Positions 31,265-41,493 of a DNA stretch of 64,000 nucleotides are shown in pieces. Under the pieces are notes generated by a model. The model worked only from the letters and a program-made list of their open reading frames with translations. It was not told where the DNA came from and did not search any database. How positions within the stretch are numbered: position 1 is the stretch's first letter; each line of letters starts with the position of its first letter. The translations under genes were made by a program, and so were the position numbers. Source of the DNA: Paramoeba atlantica (lineage: Eukaryota; Discosea); contig CDRNVI010000056.1 of the NCBI GenBank assembly GCA_977017575.1, positions 186,001 through 250,000 on the forward strand, in the 5' to 3' direction.

Positions 31265-31419
31265 ATAAAACACACCTTGGTCACAATAGTCTGTGCGGAA
31301 AACCTGATCTCACCAAGCTCCCGGAAGAGCTAACATGGGCCATGCTCCTTCACAACCTTTTCGTCATACCTGACTTTATTCCGGAAGGTGTTCGCATCAA
31401 GCCATATGTGAGAAAATAG

Positions 31420-32760
31420 CATCCACCCTGTAGATATAACCCATGCAGTCTGAAGAACCGACGTAAAAACATTTTTATATAAAATGCGGTACTTGGAGTA
31501 GGTAGACTGAAGTATTAAAGGAGTACTTCAGTAGTAAAACTACCACTCTATTTTAGAATACGACTTAATAAAATTTTCTACTGCGAAATATTACGGAGTA
31601 TAACACTAGAATCTACAGTGGTGATCAGCATCTTTTACCCCCCCCCGTACACGTCTTTTATTTTGTCCGATTTCGACCCAATCGTTCCGAATCCGAGTTT
31701 CTTTTCACTCGAGCGACCCCCTACCCCCCTTAGCCAGGTACGAGTCAAAAACGCTAATTACTGTAGCCCCCCGTTTGTAATGGCCTCGATTTTGCCCAAA
31801 TGAACCTATAAGGGGGTGAGGGGGGGAGCGATGGAAGATTAAAAGTTGGCACAGAAAGTGTCCTACATTTTGGAGCGAGAATCCAGGAATTATTCAACCG
31901 CTAAGTGGTCCTTGGAGGTCTGCCAAAGTAAAATGTACAGCACCACCCCGCGCCATACCTCGCAGAACCATGTGAAAATATCAAAATATTCAATACGGTG
32001 CAAGAAAACCCCAGGCATAAAGGGGCGGGGGAGATACGAAGCATCAGGTGTAGCAGATTCCTACTGAAAAGAAATCGTGTCTCTCTGCACAATAAAATAC
32101 GCTTGCTTGGAGTCAAAGGCGTACAGAGAGATAGGATTTCTTTTCAGTAGGAATCTGCTACACCTATTGCTTCGTATCTCCCTCGCCCCTTTATGCCTGG
32201 GTTCTATAAACCCACGAAAAAGTGGTCAGCTGGCCACCACCTGAAAAAGTGGTCGGCAGGCCACCCGCTGAAAAAGTGGTCAGATCCTCACTCCTCTAGG
32301 GGGTGGTCAGCAGGCCACGTTTTTAGGAGTTGAAGATTCATCTTACACATACGAAATGCAAACCGTCTTTTCGGTGGTCAGCTGACCATTTTTTCGTCAG
32401 GCGGCCAGCTGGCCAACTTTTCCACAAGGTGGCCAGCTGGCCAACTTCTTCAGAAGGTGGCCAGCTGGCCATTTTTTCACGGGTTTGTCAGTTGGCCATA
32501 AAAAATAGTGCTTCTTTTTCGTTCATTCGTTATGGCCCCGGCCGCTGAAGCACGTTTTGAAGAAACGAATAGGCCTCGAACATATTTTAGGAGCTGAAAA
32601 GAGTTCCCCAAACTTTGAAACAGTTGTACTTTATGAAATTGGGGATGATAATGAATCATCTTTGCGATTTTTTGTTCCACGCTCGCACGCTTGCCGCGTT
32701 CCAAGTCACGATTTTAGTAAACAGGTTCTAAAAACTGCGTACTCAACTTGATTTTTTTTA
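31420..32760. repeat. LRR 3' flank, repeats and GGCCAGCTGGCC array
   Basis: Bases 31420-31610 match the 3' flank of the gene at 33616. A C-rich/G-rich repeat with ACGTCTTTTATTTTGTCCGA (31650) resembles 42900-43000. A long inverted repeat pairs ATACGAAGCATCAGGTGTAG (32035) with its complement near 32150. Tandem blocks around the palindrome GGCCAGCTGGCC lie at 32210-32490. A frame fragment LGAEKSSPNFETVVLYEIGD (32587-32750) is repeated at 36970-37100. Confidence 0.55.
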
Positions 32761-32947
32761 TTTTTGATGCAATACTGAGATTCTGTAATGAAAAATACCT
32801 GTGCTTTTAAACTTTTACAGGGTACAGTATAACTTTTTGGGGGGTCAGACAGTAAAGTAGGTCAGAGGACGTGGAAAAATAGTGTAAAGTAATCTCTAGT
32901 ATTTCATATTAGTAATCTCTAGTATTTCATATGCCCTTTGGCCTACT

Positions 32948-33367
32948 TCACCAAAAGTAACCGCTTACGATAGTTCCGGAAGATATTCTTAAATGTTTCC
33001 GGTTGATCTTCTGAAAAAAACGGAAAGTTTCAATGATGGACTCCCGAAGTTGAGTCTGATTTCGGGGTTTCAGCACATCCTTTATGCGGCGAGACATTGC
33101 TGTCCACGCCATTTCAACGGGATTTAAATCAGGGGAGAGAGGGAGCAAGTCAAGACGACGTTTCAGATACTTTTTTTATCAATCGAATGGGTGGGGGCGT
33201 TGTCCATTCGAAGGATGGCCTTCCGGTGCGAATATTACTTGTCTCGGAAACATTGTTGGGTATACCAGTGCTTCAAGCTGCGCTGTTTCTTCTTTCCGAG
33301 GACCCCTTATATAGTACGACGCATGCATAGTACGACGCATGCATGTGTGTGAAATATGGTTTCTCAC
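32948..33367 (-). pseudogene. Tc1/mariner transposase fragment
   Basis: LLPLSPDLNPVEMAWTAMSR on the minus strand is the catalytic Glu block, and RNQTQLRESIIETF is the usual downstream helix. The preceding piece (33179-33367), in another frame, may be the middle of the protein. The terminal repeats were not found. Confidence 0.65.
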
Positions 33368-33615
33368 TCAAGGTTGAGAAACCCCACATTGCACGCCAAA
33401 CAAAGCACGGTACAAGTTGTTTACCACGTGAACTGCATGTAACAAAATGATTTTTAAATCCAAATTACGTGCAAAGAGGTTTTAGATTTTAAGAGTAGTA
33501 TTTATCTCAATAATGTGCAATAGGGTAATAAGCAAAATAAAAGGGTTAGGCGATGATAGTACTTTATCTTAGTAGGCAGAGCAGTACTTTGAACTAACAC
33601 TCGCACTTCAACACC

Positions 33616-34332
33616 ATGCAACGTGCCGTGCGCGCGGTTGATGTCCCCTCTCGACCCAGTAAGGTACGAAACGCGGTTCTCCCACAAGAATACAATATGT
33701 TTCGACTACTGAGTAACGCCAGTTTCGCTGAGGAGTCATGGACCGAGAAAACGCCCGCTTGTGTGTGGAAGCATGTGGAGTGTAACGATGAGGGAGAGGT
33801 GACAAAGATACAATGGCGCAAATACTTAAGCGCATATACAAAGGAAGAGGAGAGAGTCTCTCTAAAAGGTTCACTGCGATGGAATTTCCTACCCGACACA
33901 TTGATCTCCGTCGATGTTTCCTTGCAGGAGGTTTTGGAGGGGCATGTAGACTTGGCGGTACTACCAGCAGGACTGAAAAAGTTTGACATTCGTACGAATC
34001 AGTTCAGCGGAGGTTTGGACTTAACGCATTTGCCGTCTACTCTGGAAGATTTGAGTTTGGGATCCAATCGTTTTGAAGGTGAAATTGACCTTACACGCCT
34101 CCCCGATACTTTGAAAAGGCTCGACCTTGGTCATAATAGTCTTCGCGGAAAACCTGATCTCACCAAGCTCCCGGAAGCGCTAACATGGGCCATGCTCCTT
34201 CACAACCTTTTCGTCATACCTGACTTTATTCCGGAAGGTGTTCACATCGAGCCATATGTGAGAAAGAAACATCCACCCTGTGGATATAACCCGTACAGTC
34301 TGAAGAACCGACATAAAAACATTTTTAAATAA
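33616..34332 (+). CDS. LRR protein, subfamily 1
   Basis: A complete 238-residue frame, MQRAVRAVDVPSRPSK onward. The cap has the cysteine pair CVWKHVEC; five or six LRR units follow, with the tail RKKHPPCGYNPYSLKNRHKN. The conserved 40-base block (ACTTTGAACTAACACTCGCA) lies immediately upstream. This copy is the reference for the broken copies at 29455 and 36053. No signal peptide is visible. AATAAA motifs lie just after the stop (34329 and ~34369). Confidence 0.87.
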   Translation: MQRAVRAVDVPSRPSKVRNAVLPQEYNMFRLLSNASFAEESWTEKTPACVWKHVECNDEGEVTKIQWRKYLSAYTKEEERVSLKGSLRWNFLPDTLISVDVSLQEVLEGHVDLAVLPAGLKKFDIRTNQFSGGLDLTHLPSTLEDLSLGSNRFEGEIDLTRLPDTLKRLDLGHNSLRGKPDLTKLPEALTWAMLLHNLFVIPDFIPEGVHIEPYVRKKHPPCGYNPYSLKNRHKNIFK

Positions 34333-34334
34333 AA

Positions 34335-36050
34335 TGCGGTACTTGGAGTAGGTAGACTGAAGTAGTACTTAATAAACATTTCTCTTGTAAAATGTTACGG
34401 AGTATAACACTAGAATCTAGTTTTCTTTGATTTTTATATGATTTACGTGTTAGAGTCGAATATCAATCTATGAATAGGTTTAATGGAGTTAAAACTATTC
34501 AACACAGTTAAAAGATGTCACAGAGTCTGTCTGTAAGAATTTTGCATAGCCAATACACGCAACGCTAGATTCTTTCTAGCACTATACATTGTAATATATA
34601 TTTTTTGGGTTCACCGGCACTATAAATGTAAATTGAAAGCAAAACAAATCGTAAAACCAATTTGGTCCAAAGGATAATTGATTTTGGTCAAAAAAAGTTG
34701 AAAAAGAATTAATAATTTCTTTTTTTTTTAATTTCTAACAGTTGCCTCAAGAATACGACCCGTTGCCCCTGGAAACTACACCCATAGACCGTGGATTATT
34801 TCGCTTTAGGTGGAATTTTGGAAAAGCACGGAAACTTGGTTCAATCTTGTGGGCTTAAAACAGTAAACCTCAATTTTTTTGTGGAACTAAAGTTTTTACT
34901 AGCGCGCCACAACCACATAAATTAACGTAACTTTAATTAACGTAGCATTAATTAACGTAAACACTTTTTTCTCCCAGAAATTACGTTAAATAATGTTATT
35001 CTTAATTAAAGTTTAACCGATATCCTAACTTTACCAAGTCAACTGGAGAAAATTGGCATTTTTCCAATACTGAATGAGTTTCATCCACTTGTAGCTCCCG
35101 CATTAGCACAACTTATTGATGCTTACACCGATTACCTCGGCGACCGTCTGGACAAGTACACTTGCAACCTTGTAGACCAATGTTCACAGTGCAATAACAC
35201 TAAGTTTCACCTTTAACCTCATAGTTGTGGTCACCATTTTCATCTACCTCATACCTACGAATGTTCAGCTACGACCCTACCTAAGCATGTAGGTACAGGA
35301 CCTCTTTGTATCTCTGATTCGCCAACAGAGTCACTCGCACTAGACTACATTTCTCGTCAATATGTTCGGTCGGTGTAGAGACACGAAGGATGCGTGAAAA
35401 ATCAACCCAGCTGACAGAAATTTTCCTCTTCGAGATGGAACGGGGTCTGCTAAACGAAGTATAAAGGGCGGGGGTCCGACACGCGAAGTATAAGGGGGGA
35501 GTCATAGCATTCGTAAATCCTCTTAGTTTTCGGGATAGCTTCTCTAAATGTCTACACGCATACGGTCCGATGCCTCCCCTCGTCCTAATCATACCTGCCA
35601 CAGGCCTCCAGACAAGGGATGTACCGGTCTGACGCCTGAAAATTGCAGCTTCAAAAATATAGCTTTTGAAGTTTTTGAAGTACTTGTAGAATTCGGTGGC
35701 GTGTTGGCTCACGTTTTCTGCCCATACTTCTCATCAAATAACAAAGAACACTAACCTCATCGTACTTCTCCAAAAAACACGAAGCAAATCGTTCTCCCGT
35801 CGTTTCCGTTCTCCTTCTTGGCTCTTCTGAAGTGGTACTTTCACCTTCTTCGACAGCGTTTTCCGCTAAAAGCTTTAGAGTGATCTTCAGGATAATGGCA
35901 GTCAATAACCACCGTACTAGTCGCTTCGTTAAACGCAGTGATTTGTTTGAAATGTAAACAAAATTTTAAATACAAATCGTCAATATTATTTACATTTAGC
36001 GAGCAGTGCTTTGGAGAGTAGTACTTTGAACTAACACTCGTATTTCAACA
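34335..36050. other. gap; two weak minus-strand frames
   Basis: Bases 34910-35030 hold direct and inverted TTAATTAACGTAA copies. Minus frames at 35281-35712 (143 residues) and 35651-35905 (84 residues; charged, E/R-rich) overlap in different frames and have no domain I recognise. Bases 35920-35945 carry a fragment of the R1 foldback (TTCGTTAAACGCAGTG). Confidence 0.4.
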
Positions 36051-36052
36051 CA

Positions 36053-36565
36053 ATGCAACGTGCCGTACGCGTGGCCGATGTCCCCTCTCGACCCGGTAAG
36101 GTGCGAAACGCAGTTCTCCCACAAGAATACAATATGTTTCGACTACTGAGTAACGCCAGTTTCGCTGAGGAATCATGGAACGAGAAAACGCCTGCTTGTG
36201 TGTGGAAGCATGTGGAGTGTAACAATGAGGGAGAGGTGACAAAGAAACAATGGACCAGATACGAAACAGTATACGTGTGTATACAGGAAGAGGAGAGAGT
36301 CTCTCTAAAAGGTTCACTGCGATGGAATTTCCCGCCCGATACGTTGATCTCCTTCGATGCTTCCTTGCAAGAGGTTTTGGAGGGGCACGTAGACTTGGCG
36401 GTTCTACCGGCAGGATTGAAAAAGTTTGATATTCGTTCGAAACATACTCTATACCCCCCTATACCTTCCCCCTGGAACCCCCGGGATCCCCCACCCGGGT
36501 CCAGCGAACTCCATAGCCGAAAAAACGCCAAGTACTGTATGCCATTGGTTTCTTTTGGGACCTGA
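36053..36565 (+). pseudogene. LRR gene (subfamily 1), truncated by a repeat
   Basis: It is open from MQRAVRVADVPSRPGK through the cap (C and C in CVWKHVEC) and two LRR units. At about 36440 (KKFDIRS) the LRR homology ends. The frame then reads through unrelated repeat sequence (HTLYPPIPSPWNPRD...), also found near 8745-8880. The upstream 40-base block is intact. The 3' half of the gene is gone, so the product would lack most of the solenoid. Confidence 0.8.
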
Positions 36566-36589
36566 CTGGGTTTGCCTCGGTTTGCATTT

Positions 36590-37130
36590 TACTGGTTTCA
36601 GTCCTCTTAGATATACAATTTCTTTTCAGTGGGAATTTGCTACACCTGTTGCTTCGTATCTCCCTCGCCCCTTTAAGCCTGGGTTCTATAAACCCACGAA
36701 ACGTGATCAGCTGGCCACCCGCTGAAAAAATGGCCAACTCGTCACCCCCTGAAAAAGTTGCCTGCTGATCATCCCCTGAAAACGTGGCCGGCTGACCATC
36801 CCCTTAAAAAAGTGGCCAACTCACCACCCGCTGAGAAAGTGGCCAGCTGGCCATTTTTTCACGGGGTTGTCAGTTGGCCATAAAAAATAGTACTTCTTTT
36901 TCGTTCATTCGTTATGGCCCCGGCCACTGAAGCACGTTTTGAAGAACCAAATAGTTCGCGAACTTAGTTTAGGAGCTGAAAAAGATTCCCCAAATTTTGA
37001 AACAGTTGTAGTTTATGAAATTGGGGATGATAATGAATCGTCTTTGCGATTTTTTATTCCACGCCCGCACACTTGAGCGAGCCGCGTTCCGAGTCACGAT
37101 TTTAGTAAACAGGTTCTAAAAACTGCGTAC
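36590..37130. repeat. second copy of the GGCCAGCTGGCC repeat region
   Basis: It matches 32120-32760 in order: TTCTTTTCAGTGGGAATTTG, the GGCTTCGTATCTCCCTCGCC-like block, GGCCAGCTGGCC-type tandem units (36705-36885), ATGGCCCCGGCCACTGAAGC, and the fragment resembling SPNFETVVVYEIGDDNESS. The two copies differ by scattered substitutions. Confidence 0.6.
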
Positions 37131-37735
37131 TCACTACGGGGATAGTGAGTACTCACTACTCACTGAGACTGGGTAGTGATACTCCTAGCATGGGGATTAT
37201 GAAAAAAAAAATATTGCAGCTGTGATTTAATCTTAAGATTTTCTTTAGTTTCTATTAGCACTGTTTCGGAAATGATTAAGAAGGCAATACGTCTCTTCTG
37301 AGGCAAATTAACCCAGTATCTTCTCAACAAGAACGTAAGCGCATTCACACCCCTCACCCCACTCCTTACCACACTCCACAGCATCCTCGTCCAACAATTA
37401 TTGGGCCCCTGGTTTTTACCCCCCCCTCCTAGCGTTGCTTTTCACCAAAACCAGTCAACGCTAGGATAGGGGGGGAGAGTAAGTGGGGGGGACTATGACA
37501 AATAAGTGGGAGGCACAGTACTTAGAAATGCATTTAGAAGTACATTAAAAGTGTATTCAAAAAAATATTTGTTTTGCGCTATTTAGGTACTAATCCTCCC
37601 AAAAGACAATGAGTAACCACTGTGTGCACTATTCGAAGCCAAAACTGGATTTATTCGAAAATTCATTAAACGTCGATAAATACCCATCCATCTGCTGCCT
37701 ACATTTATGGTTCACATTCGACTAAAAGAGTCCCA
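37130..37735. other. gap upstream of hslV
   Basis: This stretch holds a short CTCACT tandem (37127-37165) and the hairpin CCTCCTAGCG...CGCTAGGATAGG (37419-37475). It also holds a GACAAATAAGTGGGAG block like those near 29340-29400. No gene is seen. Confidence 0.4.
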
Positions 37736-37736
37736 T

Positions 37737-37770
37737 TTTTCCTCTACCTCTCTTTCTCTTCTACCCCCCC
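37737..37770 (+). promoter_or_regulatory. polypyrimidine tract before hslV
   Basis: A run of 34 bases, nearly all C and T, ends at the ATG (37771). In SL trans-splicing organisms such tracts mark acceptor sites. The nearest upstream AG is in ACTAAAAGAG at about 37722-37731, and none lies between the tract and the ATG. Confidence 0.35.
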
Positions 37771-39351
37771 ATGCGTCCTCCCACCCCTTTTTCCTCCCCA
37801 CTCTACGCCCTCACCCGTCGTTTCACCACCATCCTGGCCGTACGCAAAGGCAACGTGGTCGCACTGATGGGCGACAGCCGCGTCACTCTGGGCCAAAGCA
37901 TCATTGCCAAAGACACCGCCCGGAAACTACGAAGGGCGGGACCTCCCCTCATCTCACGCTATGACCGCAAACCCCAACCCCGAGGAGAAAGCGCAGGGGT
38001 CTATGGTGAGCGAACACCACCGTACACCACGCCCCCAAAAGACGAATTCGAAAAACAACACAATCTACCCTCGGTAACTCACGGATCAAAGACCTTTCCT
38101 CCTTCTTCCTCCCCCTCTTCTCATGCGTCACAACAACAAGAAAACGAAAGGTTCAAAAACCAAACCCCAACCCCAACAACAACAACAACAACAACACCTT
38201 TTTCTGGCCAAGAAAAACAAAACCTTTTCAAAAATAAACCAACAACAACATTAACAACACAAGAACAAGAACAACAACAACAACAACAACAACAAGAGAA
38301 GAAAAACCCCAACCCCAAACCCAACCCCAACCACCATGAAAAAGGGGGTTCTTCATCTTCGGGGTCTTCGTTGTCTTCTTCTCTCAACCCCCAACCACAA
38401 GAACAACCACCCCCACCCCCCAACCCCAACGACGCCCTTGGCTCCGTCATGGTCGGCTTCGCGGGCTCCACCGCAGACGCCATGACACTCCTCTCGAAGC
38501 TCGAGGCGCAGCTCGCGGCGCACCCCGCCCAGCTCACCCGGGCCTGCGTCGAGCTCGCGCAGGAGTGGCGCGGGGACAAGAACCTCCGCCGGCTCGAGGC
38601 CTCCATGGTCGTCTGCGATGCCAGGGAGACGCTGGAGATCGATGGCGCAGGCAACGTGCTGACCCCGGAGGCGGATGGGATTGTGGGGATTGGCAGCGGG
38701 GGGCCGTACGCGAAGGCGGCCGCGAGGGCGCTGGTGGGGGTGGAGGGGTGGGGGGCGGAGAGGGTGTGCCGGAGGGCGATGGAGGTCGCGGCGAGTATTG
38801 ATTTGTTCAGCAATGACAGGTTCGAGGTGGATGTGATGGTGGGGGAGGGGGAGGGGGGGGAGGGGGAGGGGGAGATGGGGGAAAAGGGGGGGATGGGAGA
38901 GATGGGGGGAGAAGGAGAAAAGGGGGGGATGGGGGGGAAGGGGGAGATGGGGGGGAAGGGGGAGATGGGGGGGATGGGGGAGAAGGGGGAGATGGGGGAG
39001 ATGGGGGAAAAGAAAGGAAAAGAGATGGGAATGGGGGAGAAAAAAAGGGTAGAGGACAACGGGGGAGAGGTGAAGGAGAAAGGGGGTGAGGGGAGAGGGG
39101 AGGGGGGAAAGGACGTGGGTTCCGAGGTTGCGGCTGAGGAAAGGCCGGCGGGGGGGGAAGAGGGGAAGAAAGGGTCGGTCACCCACGAGGGTGGGAAGAC
39201 GAAGCGGGGTGAGGAAACGGATGGGGAAAAGTCGGGGACTCAAGGGGAGAAGGCACGCAAGGCGAGTCCAAAGTTAGCGAAAGATGCGCCCGCTGCTGAT
39301 GTCAAGCCGTGCGATTCGAGTGTGAAGTCACCCAAAAAGGAGAAGAAATGA
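37771..39351 (+). CDS. hslV: HslV (ClpQ) peptidase with insert and long tail
   Basis: HslV is the Thr-peptidase partner of the AAA+ unfoldase HslU. In protists that have it, it acts in mitochondria. After an 18-residue basic leader the mature start is T19 of RF-TTILAVRKGN, with Asp 16 residues later (GD) and Lys in ARKLRR as expected. VMVGFAGSTADAM, ELAQEWRGDKNLRRLEASM and IGSGGPYAKAAARAL are textbook HslV segments. About 165 residues of Q/N/P/T-rich sequence split the protein between KLRRAG and VMVGFAG. They could be an insert or hide an intron: a GTGAG donor at 38006 and an AG at 38400 would remove 396 bases in frame. A ~170-residue Gly/Glu/Met/Lys tail follows the usual end. The GC-rich composition contrasts with the flanks. 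Confidence 0.88.
   Translation: MRPPTPFSSPLYALTRRFTTILAVRKGNVVALMGDSRVTLGQSIIAKDTARKLRRAGPPLISRYDRKPQPRGESAGVYGERTPPYTTPPKDEFEKQHNLPSVTHGSKTFPPSSSPSSHASQQQENERFKNQTPTPTTTTTTTPFSGQEKQNLFKNKPTTTLTTQEQEQQQQQQQQEKKNPNPKPNPNHHEKGGSSSSGSSLSSSLNPQPQEQPPPPPNPNDALGSVMVGFAGSTADAMTLLSKLEAQLAAHPAQLTRACVELAQEWRGDKNLRRLEASMVVCDARETLEIDGAGNVLTPEADGIVGIGSGGPYAKAAARALVGVEGWGAERVCRRAMEVAASIDLFSNDRFEVDVMVGEGEGGEGEGEMGEKGGMGEMGGEGEKGGMGGKGEMGGKGEMGGMGEKGEMGEMGEKKGKEMGMGEKKRVEDNGGEVKEKGGEGRGEGGKDVGSEVAAEERPAGGEEGKKGSVTHEGGKTKRGEETDGEKSGTQGEKARKASPKLAKDAPAADVKPCDSSVKSPKKEKK
38838..39110 (+). repeat. polypurine G/A tract in hslV tail
   Basis: The coding strand is almost entirely G and A for about 270 bases, with GGGGGAGATG-type units. 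It encodes the GEMGEKGGM low-complexity tail. Such tracts can form triplexes or G-quadruplexes and expand by slippage. Confidence 0.8.
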
Positions 39352-39539
39352 GGGAGATGGGAGAGTCCTGGTATTTATCTTGATATTTGCGATCATTGCA
39401 TTTTTTTTGTTGTCGGTGGAACAGATTCCCGGGGGATGTAATTTTTCCAATACCTTCATGTAACTCTTTTACTGCGATAAATTGTGTTATCACCCATACA
39501 TCGAACTCTTTCGAGGAGGATATATTTTTTAACCCATGA

Positions 39540-39754
39540 ATCGAATGCGAGTGGTGTGATGATATTGCCCATCTACGGATACACATCGTTAAGACACTTT
39601 TATATTTCTCGTTTGATCTATGCAGTTTGCTTTGTGGAAATCAAAACTCACATCAGAGCCAATTCTCAAGGAAATTTTAACCTATTCGACCTTTTTTACA
39701 GATTTCGTCATTTTTTCATGTCTTTGATTCTTTTTACATTTACCTTGAAGATTA
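39540..39754 (+). promoter_or_regulatory. conserved 5' region and acceptor, LRR subfamily 2
   Basis: ATTGCCCATCTACGGATACA and the next ~150 bases recur at 41261-41420, before the LRR gene at 41494. A T-rich tract (39722-39745) followed by AG (39749-39750) lies five bases before the ATG. The same ACATTTACCTTGAAG block precedes the gene at 44285 (AG at 44279-44280). It is a good candidate for an SL trans-splice acceptor. Confidence 0.5.
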
Positions 39755-40562
39755 ATGCACGGCACCTACTGCATCGATGTCGGCTCCGATTTACGTCGAG
39801 GCAAAGTGACCTCTCTGCTACTACCCCAAGAGGATATGCTGGAACGTTTCATTTCAAACCTAACGGGAAGGCACAAATCATGGCGTACGACGAAGAAGAA
39901 TATGTTTGGACGTCTCAAACGTTTAGCGGCATGCAAGTGGAAAGGCGTCACATGTGATCAGGACCAGACAGTGCGCTACATTGAATGGATCTCAATGGAT
40001 CTTTTGGGGACCTTAAAATGGGAGTTGCTGCCTTACACGGTAGTTTCCTGCAAATTGATTCGTAACAGACGAATGAGAACGGTTGAACTGGACACTTTGC
40101 CATCTTCTTTATCGCTTTTAATATTAGCAGACAATACTTTTACTGGGGAACTACATCTATCCGATTTGCCCGACACTTTACAGAATTTTAGCGTGAGTAG
40201 CAATCAATTTGAGGGGAGCGTAGATCTTCCGAATCTGCCTTCGACGTTAAACGTTCTATATCTTAATACTAACCTGCTTTCTAGTGCCGTCGATCTTTCT
40301 CACCTACCGGACTTGGAACACCTCCACCTGAACAGCAGGGCCTCTCTCTCTGGGACATTTGCCCGCATCACTTAGGTTTGCTAACTTTTACAATAACTTA
40401 TTTTGTGGTTTAGTAACTTTTGACGGCCTTCCCAAAGGCTTGACATTCTTGTCCCTCCACAGTAACAAAGGCGTTTATGGCGAGATTGACAATTGCGTGT
40501 TTCCGGAGACTTTGCGAATTCTGGAATATTATGGTACAGAAATTCATATGAAATCTACGTAG
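39755..40562 (+). pseudogene. LRR gene (subfamily 2) with small deletion
   Basis: It is open from MHGTYCIDVGSDLRRGK through cap (CKWKGVTC) and about five LRR units to 40375. The remaining repeats continue in another frame at 40359-40562. Against the near-identical copy at 44285, eleven bases are missing around 40334, which shifts the frame. Without the deletion the product would be about 270 residues. The 3' flank (TGTTTTGAGTTTCCGAGAAT) is shared with 45104. Confidence 0.8.
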
Positions 40563-41260
40563 TGTTTTGAGTTTCCGAGAATACCACTTTCTATGTTTCC
40601 CTTTTTGTGAAATCCAGTCCCGGTGAACTGGTTACCTTTTCTTCGCCACCTTCCTGTGGTACTCACAAGAGGAGACCGACAAGTTTCGCCACTTCGCATA
40701 TAGCGTTGTCGAATGCACTGATTTGGAGGTATGCAATGATTTGGATTTGAATGTATCTCATCATAAAAATATCATACAATTGTATCTTGGCTTCCAAACT
40801 CTCAGAATGTGCTTTGGCAATTTTGAAAAAAATATTTTTTTACCTTTTTTTTCGGTAGAAAAAATAGTTTTGGGTCCCCTGCAATATTGCTTGAAACTTT
40901 TGTCGGACACATCCTGCGATCACAACGCAGAGTTACCCCCTGTTGTGTGGGTAAAAAATCATCATCGAGGCGTGCGCTACCACTTCCCCTAACTCAATTT
41001 TGAAAATCAAAGATATTTGTTTTTGCTAAAAGAAATCGGCAAAAAAACGGGCCACGTCCGGGCCAAATTTGAGGAAAGGGTGAACAAAATCTTTGGCGAC
41101 CAATTAATAAATATGGTATATTATATTATACCATATTATATCGTAGCGAGGGTGTGTTAAAAGTGGTTCCCCACCCTCCCTGGAAAGGGTAAAGTTGTTA
41201 AAGTTGGCCGACCTCGGTCAACGGGAGGGCAACAATCAGGCAAACAAACGGTAAAACTAC
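40563..41260. other. 3' flank and gap
   Basis: The first ~130 bases match the flank of the gene at 44285. A 20-base AT palindrome lies near 41113-41142 (ATATTATATTATACCATATT). G/C-rich CCACCCTCCC blocks follow. No gene is seen. Confidence 0.4.
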
Positions 41261-41493
41261 TGATATTGCCCATCTACGGATACACATCATTAAGACAGAT
41301 TTATATTTCTCGCTTGATCTATGCAGTTTGCTTTGTGAAGCGCAAAACTTACATTACGGCGAATTCCCAATGTGACTTCAAACTATTGGACCGCTTTTTC
41401 ACTGCCTATTTTCATCGGAGGAAAAATATATTTTTACTTTTTTTGTCATGCTTACTTGTGTGTATTTTTTTATTACCTTTACCTTTAAGCTTA

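Larger units (their letters stand above)
29455..31419 (+). pseudogene. LRR gene (subfamily 1) broken by SL RNA repeat
   Basis: Residues from MQRVVRAVDVPSRPSK to STLEDFL are open from 29455 to 29904, with cap and three LRR units. The gene homology then stops at GAAGATTT (~29896) and resumes at CTTGGTCACAATAGTC (~31275), running to a stop at 31417-31419. Against the intact copy at 33616, about 72 bases, one LRR unit, are missing at the junction. The intervening ~1.37 kb is two SL RNA repeat units. The gene is therefore a disrupted sister of 33616-34332. Confidence 0.85.

Noticed and set aside
37707-37964. Plus-strand frame overlapping the start of hslV
   Set aside because: Low-complexity His/Arg/Pro translation in a different frame over strong HslV coding sequence; a shadow of the real gene.
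38121-39243. Long minus-strand frames of 353 and 296 residues opposite hslV
   Set aside because: Their Pro/Ser/Phe- and His/Pro/Leu-rich composition comes from the complement of the G/A tract and Q-rich insert; no domains.
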